A stretch of 64,000 nt of DNA from Pseudomonas sp. Gutcm_11s (lineage in GTDB: Bacteria; Pseudomonadota; Gammaproteobacteria; Pseudomonadales; Pseudomonadaceae), in the NCBI RefSeq assembly GCF_028649395.1, contig NZ_JAQSUW010000014.1, positions 371,131 through 435,130 on the forward strand, read 5' to 3'. This document shows positions 39,066 through 49,141 of this stretch, in pieces. The first letter of the stretch is position 1, and the number at the start of each line of letters is the position of its first letter. The notes below the pieces were generated by a model that was not told the DNA's origin, ran no database searches, and saw only the letters and a program-made list of their open reading frames with translations. The translations under genes and the position numbers were made by a program.

Positions 39066-41717
39066 CTACTCTTCCTCGAGCTGCGGTTGCGCATGCAACG
39101 GCAGGTGCAGGGTCAGGGTCGCGCCGCGCCCGTCCAGCCCCTCGCCCACCGTCACCTTGCCGCCATGGGCGCCGACCATGCCCTGGCAGATCGCCAGGCC
39201 CAGGCCGGTACCCTGGCCGCCACGGTCGCCACGCGCCGCCGTGTAGAACATGTCGAAGATCTTCTCCCGCTCGGCCTGCGGAATACCAGGGCCCTGGTCA
39301 CTGACGGCAAAACGTAGCTCGCCCTCGTCGCTGGCGATGCTCACCCGCAGGCGGCCCTGGGCCGGCGAGAAGCGCGCGGCGTTTTCCAGCACGTTGACCA
39401 GCGCCTGCTCGATCAGCGCCGCGTGGGCATACAGCAACGGCAGTTCGGCGGGCACCTGCAGCTCGACCTGCAGCGGCGCCAATACCGGGCGCAGGCGCTG
39501 CACGGCGCTGGCGACTATGTCCGCCGGTGCCACCCAGTCGCGCGCCAGCTTGAGGCCGCCGTGGCCCAGGCGGGTCATGTCCAGCAGGTTCTGGATATAG
39601 CGATCCAGGCGTTCGGCCTCGTCGCGGGTGCCTTCCAACAGCTCGCGGCGGTCGGCCAGGGGAATCTGCTCGCCGAGGGCCAGCAGGCTGTCGATGGAGC
39701 CGCGCATGGCGGTCAGCGGCGTGCGCAGGTCGTGGGACACCGAGGCCAGCAGAGCGCTACGCAGCTCCTCGGTCTGGCCGTGCAGACGTGCCGCCTCCAG
39801 GTCCGCGGCCAGCTGGGCGCGTTCCAGCGCCTGTGCCAGCGGCTGGCCGAGGGCGGCGATCAGGCGGCGCTGCTCGGGGCTCAGCGGCCGCTCGTTCTTC
39901 GGCGCCACGCCGAGCATGGCCAGCGGCCCCTCCTCGCCGGCCAGCGGCCACCACCACCAGCGCCCGCCCGGCAAGGTGCCGGTACCGAGCCCGGAGGGCT
40001 GCAACTGCTGCCAGGACCAGTCGGCGGCGGCGCGTTCCTGCTCGGTGAGCAAACGCTGCACACCAGCCTCGACCTTCCACACGCCGTCGCGATCACGCGA
40101 CTGCAGGCTGATCTCGATTTCCTGCCACAGGCTGAACTGCTGGGTGGCAGCGGAGAACACCGCCTGGCGATCGGTGGCCACGGTGAGCTTGCGCGACAGA
40201 TCGAGCAGCGCAGTGGTCTCCGCCTGGGTCTGGCGCAGGGCCTGCAGCTGGCGACGCTGACGGCTGGCCAGGTTGCCGGTCAGCCCGGCCATCAGCAGGA
40301 AGAACAACAGGGTCAGAACGTCCTGCTGGCGAGCGATCTTCAGCGACAGCAACGGCTCGATGAACAGCAGGTTGTAGGCGAGGAACGACAGGCCGGCGCA
40401 CAGCAGCGCAGGGCCCAGGGAACTGCGCACCGCCACCACCAGCACGGCGGCGAGGAAGACCAGCGAGATGTTTGGCAACTGAATGAAGTGCGCCAGACCC
40501 AGCGCCGCGCTGCTGGCCACGGCAGTCGCCAGCGGCGCCAGCAGATAGTCGCGCCAGGCCAGCGACTCGCGCGCCCGTGGCCTGGCCGGGGCCAGCTCCA
40601 CCTCGGTGTCCAGCACGCTGATTTCCAGGCCCTTGCCGGCGGCCAGCAGACGCTCGGCCAGCCCCTGGCCGAAGCGCCAACGACGACGCAGGCGCTGGCG
40701 ACTACGACCGACCAGGATCAGGCTGGCGCGACGCTCGCGGGCATGCGCGATCAGGGTGCTGGCCACTTCACCGGCACGCAGGTTGACCACCTCGCCACCC
40801 AGGCGCTCGGCCAGTTGCTGGGCCGCCTGCAGGTTGCCCAGGCGCTCCTCGTCCCGCGGGCCTCCGGTGTCCACGTGCACCACTGACCAGGGCAGATGAC
40901 GGCGTTCGGCGACCCGGCTGGCGTGGCGCACCAGGCGCTCGGCCTGGCCGTCGCCGTCGATGCCAACCAGCAGGCGGCCGCGCACGGTCGGCGCCTCCTG
41001 GCCCTGCTGGCGATAGCGGCGGTTGAGGTCGGCATCCACCCGCGCGGCGGCGGTGTGCATGGCCAGCTCACGCAGTGCGGTCAGGTTGGTCTGCGAGAAG
41101 AACGCGTCGATGGCCGTGCGGGCCTGCTCCGGCACGTAGACCTTGCCGTCGCGCAGGCGCTCGAGCAGCTCGCGCGGCGGCAGGTCGATCAGCAGGATCT
41201 CGTCGGCCTCCTGCAGTACCCAGTCCGGCAGGGTCTCGCGCACCTGCACGCCAGTGATGTCGCGCACCTGGTCGTTGAGTGCCTCGAGATGCTGCACGTT
41301 GACCGTGGTGTACACGTCGATGCCGGCGCCGAGCAGCTCCTGCACGTCCTGCCAGCGCTTGGCGTGGCGGCTGCCGGGGGCGTTGCTATGGGCCAGCTCG
41401 TCGACCAGCACCAGCTGCGGCGGCTTGGCCAGCAGGCCGTCGAGGTCCATTTCCTGCAGCGGCCGCTCGCGGTATTCCAGGCGCTTGAGAGGTTGCTGCG
41501 GCAGGCCGGCAAGCATGGCCTCGGTTTCCGCGCGGCCATGGGTCTCGACCAGGCCGACGCGCAGGTCGACGCCCTGGCGCAATTGCGCCTGGGCCGCCTG
41601 CAGCATGGCGTAGGTCTTGCCCACGCCTGGGGCCGCGCCGAGGAAGACCTTCAGCCGGCCGCGGCCCTCGCGGGGCATCTCGGCCAGCAATGCATCGGCG
41701 CGTACCGCGTCACTCAT
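39066..41717 (-). CDS. kdpD: Osmosensitive K+ channel histidine kinase KdpD
   Basis: The 883-residue sensor kinase has an N-terminal KdpD domain with Walker [10 protein letters not shown] (residues 28-35) and VDELAHSN. A Usp-like domain follows at about 245-370, then four membrane helices (DUF4118, about 400-500) and a GAF-like region. HisKA has H662 in SHDLRTPL, and HATPase_c has DQGPGIP and GTGLGLAI. The start overlaps kdpC by 4 bases. It senses K+ and phosphorylates KdpE. Confidence 0.96.
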   Translation of the reverse strand: MSDAVRADALLAEMPREGRGRLKVFLGAAPGVGKTYAMLQAAQAQLRQGVDLRVGLVETHGRAETEAMLAGLPQQPLKRLEYRERPLQEMDLDGLLAKPPQLVLVDELAHSNAPGSRHAKRWQDVQELLGAGIDVYTTVNVQHLEALNDQVRDITGVQVRETLPDWVLQEADEILLIDLPPRELLERLRDGKVYVPEQARTAIDAFFSQTNLTALRELAMHTAAARVDADLNRRYRQQGQEAPTVRGRLLVGIDGDGQAERLVRHASRVAERRHLPWSVVHVDTGGPRDEERLGNLQAAQQLAERLGGEVVNLRAGEVASTLIAHARERRASLILVGRSRQRLRRRWRFGQGLAERLLAAGKGLEISVLDTEVELAPARPRARESLAWRDYLLAPLATAVASSAALGLAHFIQLPNISLVFLAAVLVVAVRSSLGPALLCAGLSFLAYNLLFIEPLLSLKIARQQDVLTLLFFLLMAGLTGNLASRQRRQLQALRQTQAETTALLDLSRKLTVATDRQAVFSAATQQFSLWQEIEISLQSRDRDGVWKVEAGVQRLLTEQERAAADWSWQQLQPSGLGTGTLPGGRWWWWPLAGEEGPLAMLGVAPKNERPLSPEQRRLIAALGQPLAQALERAQLAADLEAARLHGQTEELRSALLASVSHDLRTPLTAMRGSIDSLLALGEQIPLADRRELLEGTRDEAERLDRYIQNLLDMTRLGHGGLKLARDWVAPADIVASAVQRLRPVLAPLQVELQVPAELPLLYAHAALIEQALVNVLENAARFSPAQGRLRVSIASDEGELRFAVSDQGPGIPQAEREKIFDMFYTAARGDRGGQGTGLGLAICQGMVGAHGGKVTVGEGLDGRGATLTLHLPLHAQPQLEEE

Positions 41718-42289
41718 GGGGTGCTCTCGTTGAAGGCGAAGGCGCGATTGTCCGCCAGGGCCAGGTTCAGCGCCAGCACGTTGACCACGTCAGGGCCGAT
41801 CGCAGAGCGCTCGGTGTGCTGTTCGATCAAGCGCTCCAGGCTGGCACTCGGCAAGTGCCTGGCGGCGGCGATGCGTGCCACCTGCCAGCGCGCGGCGGCC
41901 GGCGATAGATGCGGATCGAGGCCACTGGCCGAGGTGGTGACCAGCTCCAGCGGCACTGGCGCACTGCCCTCGCCCAGCAGGCGCTGGGCGTCCTTGGCGA
42001 TGCGTTCGGCCAGGGCCGGGTTGCTCTGCGCCAGGTTGCTGGCACCGCTGGCCACGGTGGCGAAGCCGGCGGCCGAGGGGCGCGGCTGGAACCACTGGGC
42101 GCCCTCGAAGTTCTGCGCCAGCAGCGTGCTGCCGAGCAGCTGGCCCTGGGCATCGCGTAGCAGGCTGCCGTTGGCCTGTTCGGGGAAGGCCACCTGGGCC
42201 ACGGTGGTGACCAGCAGCGGATAGGCCACGCCGGTGATCAGGGTCATCAGGCCGAGGATGCCGAGGGCCGGACGGATTTGCTTGAGCAT
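41714..42289 (-). CDS. kdpC: K+-transporting ATPase subunit C
   Basis: This 191-residue KdpC has one N-terminal membrane helix ([20 protein letters not shown]) and a periplasmic domain with [17 protein letters not shown]. It bridges KdpA and KdpB in the high-affinity K+ pump. GGAG lies upstream of the ATG. Confidence 0.95.
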   Translation of the reverse strand: MLKQIRPALGILGLMTLITGVAYPLLVTTVAQVAFPEQANGSLLRDAQGQLLGSTLLAQNFEGAQWFQPRPSAAGFATVASGASNLAQSNPALAERIAKDAQRLLGEGSAPVPLELVTTSASGLDPHLSPAAARWQVARIAAARHLPSASLERLIEQHTERSAIGPDVVNVLALNLALADNRAFAFNESTP

Positions 42290-42340
42290 GTCGTATCTCC
42301 AGAATTCGGGGCCGCCCCGGCTGCCGGGGCGGCTCGGGGG

Positions 42341-44386
42341 TCAGACCAGGCCGAGGGTGGTCAGCAGCACGTCGATCAGCTTGATGCCCACGAAGGGCGC
42401 GAGGATGCCGCCCAGGCCGTAGATCAGCAGGTTGCGCCGTAGCAGGCTGGCCGCGTCCGCCGCCTGCACGCGCACGCCGCGCAGGGCCAGGGGGATCAGC
42501 GCGATGATGATCAGCGCGTTGAACACGATGGCCGAGAGGATGGCGCTCTGCGGACTGTGCAGCTGCATGACGTTAAGCATGCCGAGCTGCGGGTAGATAC
42601 CGGCGAACAGCGCCGGGAGGATGGCGAAGTACTTGGCCACATCGTTGGCCACCGAGAAGGTGGTCAGCGCGCCGCGGGTCACCAGCAGCTCCTTGCCCAC
42701 CTGCACCACGTCCAGCAGCTTGGTCGGGTCGCTGTCCAGGTCCACTAGGTTGGCAGCCTCGCGGGCGGCCTGGGTGCCGTCGTTCATCGCCAGGCCGACG
42801 TCGGCCTGGGCCAGCGCCGGGGCGTCGTTGGCGCCGTCGCCGCACATGGCCACCAGCTTGCCGTCGGCCTGCTCGCTGCGAATGCGCTGCAGTTTCTTCT
42901 CCGGCGTGGCCTCGGCGATCACGTCATCGACGCCCGCCTCGGCGGCGATGGCGGCAGCGGTCAGCGGGTTGTCACCGGTCACCATCACGGTACGGATGCC
43001 CAGTTGGCGCAGCTCGGCGAAGCGCTCGCGGATGCCCGGCTTGACCACGTCCTTGAGGTGGATGGCGCCGAGCAGGCGATTATCGCCGGCCACCAGCAGC
43101 GGTGTGCCGCCGCTCTGGGCGATCTTGTCGACCTCGCGGGCCAGGTGCTCAGGCATCTGCTCGCGGCTCATGCCCAGGTACAGCAGCACTGCGTCCACCG
43201 CGCCCTTGCGGAAGCTGCGGCCGTTCCAGTCGGCGCCGGACAGACGCGTCTCGGCGCTGAAGGCGATGCCACGCACCGAACCCCGCTCCGGCGCCTCGAC
43301 CGGGCTCAGGCCGCGCAGGTACTCGACGATGGACTTGCCCTCGGCCGTGTCGTCGACCAGCGAGGCCAGCAGCGCCGCCTCGGCCAGGTCGCGACCGTTG
43401 ACGCCCGGCGCCTTGACCAGCGCGCTGCAGCGGCGGTTGCCGAAGGTGATGGTGCCGGTCTTGTCCAGCAACAGGGTATGCACGTCCCCCGCTGCTTCCA
43501 CGGCGCGGCCAGACTTGGCGATCACGTTGAGGCGCACCAGGCGGTCCATGCCGGCGATGCCGATGGCCGAGAGCAGCCCGCCGATGGTGGTCGGAATCAG
43601 CGTCACCAGCAGCGCCACCAGGTACACCAGCGGCAGGTCGCCACCGGCGTAGCGGGCAAACGGCTGCAGCGTAGCCACCACCAGCAGGAAGATCAGGGTC
43701 AGGCCGATCAGCAGGATGTCCAGCGCCACCTCGTTCGGCGTCTTCTGCCGCTTGGCGCCTTCGACCAGGGCGATCATGCGGTCCAGGGTCGACTCGCCGG
43801 GGTTGGCGGTGATCTGCACCAGCAGCCAGTCCGACACCACGCGGGTGTTGCCGGTAACCGCCGAGCGGTCGCCGCCGGACTCGCGGATCACCGGCGCGGA
43901 TTCGCCGGTGATGGCCGCCTCGTTGACCGCGGCGATGCCCTCGATCACCTCGCCGTCGCCAGGAATCAGCTCGCCGGCCTCGACGCGGACGATATCGCCG
44001 CGCCGCAACTGGCTGGCGGCCACGGCATGGAACTGCGCGCCGACCTTGCGCCGTGCGGTGAGGCCCTGGCTGCCTGCCTTGAGACTGTCGGCGCGGGCCT
44101 TGCCACGCCCCTCGGCCAGGGCCTCGGCGAAGTTGGCGAAGAGCACGGTGAACCACAGCCACAGGGCGATCTGCACGGCCAGGCCGACGCTCACCGCAGG
44201 GTTGGGAATGAAGCACAGCACGGTGGTGAGGATGGCGGTCAGCTCAACCACCAGCATCACCGGCGCCCGCCTGAGCTGGCGCGGATCGAGTTTGACGAAG
44301 GCCTGCTTGAGCGCCGGTTGCCACAGCGCCTGGAAGCTGGTCTTGGAGGTTTGCGCACTAATAGGCGCGCGGGTTGGGGCATTCAT
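42341..44386 (-). CDS. kdpB: K+-transporting P-type ATPase subunit B
   Basis: This 681-residue P-type ATPase subunit is phosphorylated on D308 in DKTGT. TGES at 160-163 is the dephosphorylation loop, whose serine is the known inhibitory phosphorylation site in E. coli. [16 protein letters not shown] marks the hinge. It energises K+ movement through KdpA. GGGAGA precedes the start. Confidence 0.97.
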   Translation of the reverse strand: MNAPTRAPISAQTSKTSFQALWQPALKQAFVKLDPRQLRRAPVMLVVELTAILTTVLCFIPNPAVSVGLAVQIALWLWFTVLFANFAEALAEGRGKARADSLKAGSQGLTARRKVGAQFHAVAASQLRRGDIVRVEAGELIPGDGEVIEGIAAVNEAAITGESAPVIRESGGDRSAVTGNTRVVSDWLLVQITANPGESTLDRMIALVEGAKRQKTPNEVALDILLIGLTLIFLLVVATLQPFARYAGGDLPLVYLVALLVTLIPTTIGGLLSAIGIAGMDRLVRLNVIAKSGRAVEAAGDVHTLLLDKTGTITFGNRRCSALVKAPGVNGRDLAEAALLASLVDDTAEGKSIVEYLRGLSPVEAPERGSVRGIAFSAETRLSGADWNGRSFRKGAVDAVLLYLGMSREQMPEHLAREVDKIAQSGGTPLLVAGDNRLLGAIHLKDVVKPGIRERFAELRQLGIRTVMVTGDNPLTAAAIAAEAGVDDVIAEATPEKKLQRIRSEQADGKLVAMCGDGANDAPALAQADVGLAMNDGTQAAREAANLVDLDSDPTKLLDVVQVGKELLVTRGALTTFSVANDVAKYFAILPALFAGIYPQLGMLNVMQLHSPQSAILSAIVFNALIIIALIPLALRGVRVQAADAASLLRRNLLIYGLGGILAPFVGIKLIDVLLTTLGLV

Positions 44387-44398
44387 TATGGTTCTCCC

Positions 44399-46087
44399 TT
44401 AGAACGCCAGGTGTTCGGCCAGCGGGCCCAGGGCCAGCGCAGGCAGGAAGGTCAGGCCGCCGACCAGCAGGATGGTCAGGGTCAGCAAGGTGACGAACAG
44501 CGGGCCGTGGGTGGGGAAGCTGTTGTCGTTCAGCGGTGCGCGCTTCTTCGCCGCCAGGCTGCCGGCGATGGCAAGGATCGGCAGGATGTAGCCGAAGCGC
44601 CCGAGCAGCATGGCCAGGCCGATCAGCAGGTTGTGGAACGGCGTGTTGGCGCCGAAGCCGCCGAAGGCCGAGCCGTTGTTGGCGGTGCCCGAGGTGTAGG
44701 CGTACAGCGCCTGGCTGAAGCCGTGCGGGCCGGGGTTGCTGATCGAAGCCGCCGGGCCCGGCAGGCTCACCGCCAGGGCGCAGAACACCAGCACGCCGAC
44801 CGGCATCACCAGCAGCGTTGCCACCAGCAGGCGCACCTCGCGGGCCTCCAGCTTCTTGCCCAGATATTCCGGAGTGCGGCCGATCATCAGGCCGGCGAGG
44901 AACACGGCGATCAGCACGAACAGCAGCATGCCGTAGAGGCCGGCGCCGACGCCGCCGAAGATCACTTCGCCGAGCATCATGTTGAACATCGGGATCATGC
45001 CGCCGATGGCGCTGAAGCTGTCGTGCATGGCGTTGACCGAGCCGTTGGACGCGGCCGTGGTGGTCACCGCCCAGAGCGCCGAGGCAGCGACGCCGAAGCG
45101 GCTCTCCTTGCCCTCCATCGAGCCGGTCTGCTCGATCGGCAACGCCGCCAGCGCAGGGTTGGGCTGGTGTTCGGCCCACAGGGTGACACCCAGGCCGATG
45201 ACGAACAGGATCAGCATGCAGGCGAGGATTGCGCGGCTCTGGCGCAGGTCCTTGACGTAGTGACCGAAGCTGAACACCAGCGCCACCGGGATCAGGATGA
45301 TCGCTGCCAGCTCCAGCAGGTTGCTCAGCGCCGTGGGGTTCTCGAACGGGTGCGCCGAGTTCACGCCGAAGAAGCCGCCACCGTTGGTGCCGAGCTGCTT
45401 GATGGCGATCTGACTGGCTGCCGGGCCGAGCGGGATGGTCTGGTCCGCGCCCAGCAGGGTCTTGGCCTGGGCGTAGTCCATGAAGGTCTGCGGCACGCCC
45501 TGCCAGACCAGCAGCAGCGCCAGGATCACGCAGAACGGCAGCAGCCCGTAGAGGGTGGCGCGGGTCAGGTCGACCCAGAAGTTGCCGATGCCGGCGCTCG
45601 ACTTGCGCGAGATGCCGCGGGCGAAGGCCACCAGGATGGCCAGGCCCACCGCCGGGCTGACGAAGTTCTGCACGGTGAGGCCGACCATCTGGCTGAAGTA
45701 GCTCAGCGCCGCCTCGCCGCTGTAGGCCTGCCAGTTGGTGTTGGCGACGAAGCTCACCGCTGTGTTGAACGCCAGGGTCCACTCCAGGCCCGGCAGTTGC
45801 TGCGGGTTGAGCGGCAGCACGCCCTGCAGCAGCAGGATGGCGAATAGCAGCACCAGGCTGGCCAGGCTGAAGGCCAACAGCGCCAGGCTGTAGGTCTTCC
45901 AGTCCTGGTCGCGCTTCTGGTCGACGCCGGCGATGCGATAGCAGGCCCGTTCGATCGGCTGCAGCAGTGGCGTCAGCAGGGTCCGCTCGCCCTCCATGGC
46001 GCGGTACAGGTAGCGGCCCAGCCAAGGCGCAGGCGCCAGGACCAGGATGAAGAAGGCCAGGATCAGCCCGTAGTCTTGAAGTTGCAT
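44399..46087 (-). CDS. kdpA: K+-transporting ATPase subunit A
   Basis: This 562-residue membrane subunit has multiple helices and K+-selectivity-filter-like loops such as [11 protein letters not shown] and [11 protein letters not shown]. It forms the K+ conduit of the Kdp pump. AGGAGG lies directly upstream of the start. It follows kdpF by 8 bases. Confidence 0.97.
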   Translation of the reverse strand: MQLQDYGLILAFFILVLAPAPWLGRYLYRAMEGERTLLTPLLQPIERACYRIAGVDQKRDQDWKTYSLALLAFSLASLVLLFAILLLQGVLPLNPQQLPGLEWTLAFNTAVSFVANTNWQAYSGEAALSYFSQMVGLTVQNFVSPAVGLAILVAFARGISRKSSAGIGNFWVDLTRATLYGLLPFCVILALLLVWQGVPQTFMDYAQAKTLLGADQTIPLGPAASQIAIKQLGTNGGGFFGVNSAHPFENPTALSNLLELAAIILIPVALVFSFGHYVKDLRQSRAILACMLILFVIGLGVTLWAEHQPNPALAALPIEQTGSMEGKESRFGVAASALWAVTTTAASNGSVNAMHDSFSAIGGMIPMFNMMLGEVIFGGVGAGLYGMLLFVLIAVFLAGLMIGRTPEYLGKKLEAREVRLLVATLLVMPVGVLVFCALAVSLPGPAASISNPGPHGFSQALYAYTSGTANNGSAFGGFGANTPFHNLLIGLAMLLGRFGYILPILAIAGSLAAKKRAPLNDNSFPTHGPLFVTLLTLTILLVGGLTFLPALALGPLAEHLAF

Positions 46088-46095
46088 GGGGCCTC

Positions 46096-46185
46096 CTAGC
46101 CGCGTTCGGCGCGCAGCAGCGCCACCAGCAGGTAGATAAACAGCCCCAGGGCCAGGCCCAGGGACACCCCGTCGAGAATGCTCAT
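46096..46185 (-). CDS. kdpF: K+-transporting ATPase subunit F
   Basis: The 29-residue peptide is a single hydrophobic helix ([20 protein letters not shown]...) ending in LLRAERG, the usual KdpF form. CGGAG lies 7 bases before the ATG. It stabilises the KdpABC complex and is the first gene of the operon. Confidence 0.9.
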   Translation of the reverse strand: MSILDGVSLGLALGLFIYLLVALLRAERG

Positions 46186-46240
46186 GTGATAGCTCCGTGA
46201 TGCGGGCTTCGCCGCCTTGGAGGAATTCTTCGCCCGGAGG

Positions 46241-46292
46241 GCGTAAAGGAGCGATTCCACAACGGGGTGCGGGCTATAAAGAATGCGTAAAG
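46241..46292. promoter_or_regulatory. Direct repeats GCGTAAAG in the kdp/two-component intergenic region
   Basis: GCGTAAAG occurs at 46241-46248 and again at 46285-46292 (44 bases apart, same strand) in the 260-base gap between divergent kdpF and the response regulator gene. OmpR-type regulators often bind direct repeats, so KdpE or the adjacent regulator is a candidate. Confidence 0.35.
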
Positions 46293-46445
46293 ATCGCGCC
46301 GCCGGCTTTGTATCGGCGCCGTTACATGACCGACACGCTGCCGACACCTGATCTGTCGAACATGGTGACCGGTGGCGCCAGCCAGGGCCGTCGCCCGGCT
46401 AGAATGCGCCTGCCCCTTCCCGCCCGCAGTTTGGAGCCCGTTACG

Positions 46446-47189
46446 GTGCATGCAATGACCGCCCGCGAAGCGCGCCCGCGCACGACCCGCGCCTTGATCG
46501 TCGATGACAACCTGGAGCTGCGCGAGCTGCTGGGCGGCTATCTGACCCGTTTCAACATCGACAGCGAGGCCGTCGGCGACGGCAACGCCATGCGCCGTGC
46601 GCTGGCCGACAGCCACTTCGACGTGATCATCCTCGACCTCATGCTCCCCGGCGAAGACGGCCTGGCACTGTGCCGCGAGCTGCGCACCAGCTCCGACATT
46701 CCGATCCTGATGCTCACCGCGCGCTGCGAACCGACCGACCGCATCATCGGTCTGGAGCTGGGCGCCGACGACTACATGGCCAAGCCCTTCGAGCCGCGCG
46801 AACTGGTGGCGCGCATCCAGACCATCCTGCGGCGCGTGCGCGACGACCGCAGCGCGCCGCGCGAGGAGCCCCGCGCCAACCTGCGTTTCGACGGCTGGAC
46901 CCTGCATTGCGTGCTGCGCCAGCTGCAGTCGCCGGACGGTTTGGTCGTACCGCTGTCGAACGCCGAGTTCCGCCTGCTCTGGGTGTTCCTCGAACGCCCG
47001 CGCCGGGTACTCAGCCGCGAACAGCTGCTGGACGAGGCGCGCGGCCGATCCATCGAGGCCTTCGACCGCAGCATCGACCTGCTGGTCTCGCGCCTGCGCC
47101 AGAAGCTCGGCGACGATCCGCGCAGCCCGGCGCTGATCAAGACCGTGCGCGGCGAAGGCTACCTGTTCGACGCCGCCGAGATCCGCTGA
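46446..47189 (+). CDS. OmpR-family response regulator
   Basis: The 247-residue regulator has receiver motifs IVDDN, phospho-acceptor in ILDLMLPGEDG (D64) and ADDYMAKPF. A winged-helix output domain ends LIKTVRGEGYLF. I chose the GTG at 46446 because TTGGAG lies 9 bases upstream; the ATG at 46455 is the alternative. Its stop overlaps the kinase start (TGATG), so the two form a cognate pair. It is transcribed away from kdp. Its regulon is unknown; the EF-hand gene downstream is a candidate target. Confidence 0.92.
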   Translation: MHAMTAREARPRTTRALIVDDNLELRELLGGYLTRFNIDSEAVGDGNAMRRALADSHFDVIILDLMLPGEDGLALCRELRTSSDIPILMLTARCEPTDRIIGLELGADDYMAKPFEPRELVARIQTILRRVRDDRSAPREEPRANLRFDGWTLHCVLRQLQSPDGLVVPLSNAEFRLLWVFLERPRRVLSREQLLDEARGRSIEAFDRSIDLLVSRLRQKLGDDPRSPALIKTVRGEGYLFDAAEIR

Positions 47190-48205
47190 TGCGCCGCGCG
47201 GATAGCCTGTTCGCCCGCCTGTTCGCCGTGTTCCTCGTGGCCATCCTGCTGGCCCACGGCCTGGCCTTCCTCTGGTTCAGCCACTACGGCCGTCCGCCGC
47301 CGCCTCCTCCGCCGCCGATGGCCCAACAGGAGGCCATGCGCCCGCCGCCTCCGGGGCCGAACATTCATGGTCCGCTGATCGTCCTCGGCTTCCAGCTGCT
47401 GACCCTGATCGTCGCTGCCTGGTACGGCGCGCGCCTGCTCAGCCGGCCGATCCAGAGCCTGTCCGAGGCAGCCGAGCGGCTCTCCGACGACCTCGACAGC
47501 CCGCCGCTGCCGGAAAGTGGCCCGCAGGAGGCACGCCAGGCCGCGCATGCCTTCAACCTCATGCAACAGCGCATCCGCGAGCAGGTGCAGCAACGTGCGC
47601 GCATGCTCGCCGCCGTGTCCCACGACCTGCGCACGCCGCTGGCGCGCCTCAAGCTGCGTGTCGAGCAGATCCCCAACGCCCACCTGCGTGCGCGCATGGG
47701 CCAGGACCTGGGCGAGATGATCGGCATGCTCGACGCAACCCTCAGCTACCTGCACGAACAGCGCAGCACCGAAGCGCTGCAGTGGCTGGACCTGCAGGCG
47801 CTGCTGGAGTCCATGGTCGAGGACGCCCAGGACCGTGGCGCCCAGGTGAGCTTCCACGGCCACTGCGCGCCCCTGCGCGCGCAACCGCTGGCGCTGCGCT
47901 CTTGCGTCAGCAACCTGCTGGAGAACGCGCTGCGTTATGCCGGGCATGCCAAGGTCGAGCTGAGCGACAGCCGCGAGCAGGTCGAAGTACGAGTGGTCGA
48001 CCAGGGGCCGGGCATCGCCGTCGAACAGCGCGAAGCAGTGTTCGAGGCCTTCTTCCGCGTCGAGGGCTCACGCAACCGCAGCTCCGGGGGCGTCGGCCTG
48101 GGCCTGACCATCGCCCGCGAGGCGGCCCGCCGCCAGGGTGGCGACATCATCCTGGAGGAAACCGTGGGCGGCGGCCTGACCGCCATCCTGCGCCTGCCGC
48201 GCTAG
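47189..48205 (+). CDS. Sensor histidine kinase with polyproline periplasmic loop
   Basis: The 338-residue kinase has membrane helices at about 12-30 and 63-80, a HAMP region to about 133, HisKA with H145 in SHDLRTPL, and HATPase_c with DQGPGI and GVGLGLTI. The periplasmic part is only about 32 residues and contains 13 prolines, including runs of eight and four. Such a short loop cannot fold as a normal sensor domain, so it may detect a partner, divalent metal or envelope state. It is translationally coupled to the response regulator. Confidence 0.92.
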   Translation: MRRADSLFARLFAVFLVAILLAHGLAFLWFSHYGRPPPPPPPPMAQQEAMRPPPPGPNIHGPLIVLGFQLLTLIVAAWYGARLLSRPIQSLSEAAERLSDDLDSPPLPESGPQEARQAAHAFNLMQQRIREQVQQRARMLAAVSHDLRTPLARLKLRVEQIPNAHLRARMGQDLGEMIGMLDATLSYLHEQRSTEALQWLDLQALLESMVEDAQDRGAQVSFHGHCAPLRAQPLALRSCVSNLLENALRYAGHAKVELSDSREQVEVRVVDQGPGIAVEQREAVFEAFFRVEGSRNRSSGGVGLGLTIAREAARRQGGDIILEETVGGGLTAILRLPR

Positions 48206-48320
48206 TACGCTGCGGCAGTTGTAGGGCGGCTGATACAAAGTCCATAAACCTGCGACACAGAGCGCTCCGATGCTGGCATCACCGGAGAACCCACTCCGGC
48301 CAACAACAGGAGTGACTCCC

Positions 48321-49085
48321 ATGATCAGTGGTGTCAGCAGTTACTCGGGCTACAGCAGCTATACCTCTGTCCAGCGCAGCTCCAGCAGCGCCGGCGGAGG
48401 TGGTTGCACGGGTGGTCCGGCGCAAGTGCAGGAAAAGCTGTTCAGCCTGCTGGACAGCGATGGCAGCGGCAGCGTGGCCAAGGAAGAACTGGAAACCGCC
48501 CTGACGGCGGCCAAGGAATCCGACAGCAGCCTGACCATCGATATCGATGAGCTGTTCAGCCAGCTCGATGCCAACGGCGATGGCAGCCTGGACAGCGAGG
48601 AGACCGCCGCTCTGGCGCCACCACCTCCGCCCCACGGCGGCCCTGGTGGCCCCGGCGGTCCCAACCCGGAAGAGATGTTCGCCCAGTTGGACGCCAACGG
48701 TGACGGCAGTATCGATGCCGACGAGCTGGCCGCCCTGCCCGCGCCGGAAGGTCATGACAGCAGCGAGTTGCTGAGCAAACTGGACAGCGACGGCGACGGC
48801 GCGCTGAACCTGGACGAACTGTCCGCCATGGCGCCGCCACCGCCCCCGCCTCCAGCGCAGTCCGGCTCCAGCAGCGAAGAGCTGTTTAGTCTGCTGGACA
48901 GCGACAGCAGCGGCAGCATCAGCCAGGACGAGTTGAGCAGCCTGCTCGACGCCGTCGGCCAGCAGCAGACCAGCAGCAGCGAGGAAGAGAACTACTCGGG
49001 GCTGATCGCCAAGCTGCTCAAGCAGTACCAGGACAGCGCCAGCTACCAGTCGAGCCTCGGCAGCCAGCTGAGCATCTCGGCCTGA
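48321..49085 (+). CDS. EF-hand calcium-binding protein with proline-rich linkers
   Basis: The 254-residue acidic protein has five canonical 12-residue EF-hand loops starting at residues 45, 83, 124, 155 and 193, each with acidic ligands and a final glutamate. Linkers after the second and fourth loops carry runs of five and seven prolines. The N-terminus is Ser/Tyr/Gly-rich without a Sec signal, so it is cytoplasmic or exported by a non-Sec route. AGGAG lies 8 bases upstream. Similar Pseudomonas proteins are sometimes called XopAW-like, but no type III genes are nearby. Role inferred: Ca2+ buffer or sensor linked to the preceding two-component pair. Confidence 0.85.
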   Translation: MISGVSSYSGYSSYTSVQRSSSSAGGGGCTGGPAQVQEKLFSLLDSDGSGSVAKEELETALTAAKESDSSLTIDIDELFSQLDANGDGSLDSEETAALAPPPPPHGGPGGPGGPNPEEMFAQLDANGDGSIDADELAALPAPEGHDSSELLSKLDSDGDGALNLDELSAMAPPPPPPPAQSGSSSEELFSLLDSDSSGSISQDELSSLLDAVGQQQTSSSEEENYSGLIAKLLKQYQDSASYQSSLGSQLSISA

Positions 49086-49089
49086 AACG

Positions 49090-49130
49090 AAAAGGCCCGC
49101 AGCTCTTGCGAGGTGCGGGCCCTTTTCTTT
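49090..49130. terminator. Terminator after the EF-hand gene
   Basis: Arms AAAAGGCCCGCA (49090-49101) and TGCGGGCCCTTTT (49114-49126) pair with one bulged base. T-rich flanks suit both of the convergent genes. Confidence 0.8.
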
Positions 49131-49141
49131 AGCGGCGGAGG

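Noticed and set aside
43004..45847. 947-codon plus-strand open frame opposite kdpB and kdpA
   Set aside because: It is a shadow of two certain Kdp genes; the composition is rich in Gln, Ala, Asp and His with no domain or motif.
48321..49085. Type III secreted effector (XopAW-like) reading of the EF-hand protein
   Set aside because: No type III secretion genes or chaperone are present in the window, and EF-hand similarity alone does not show secretion.
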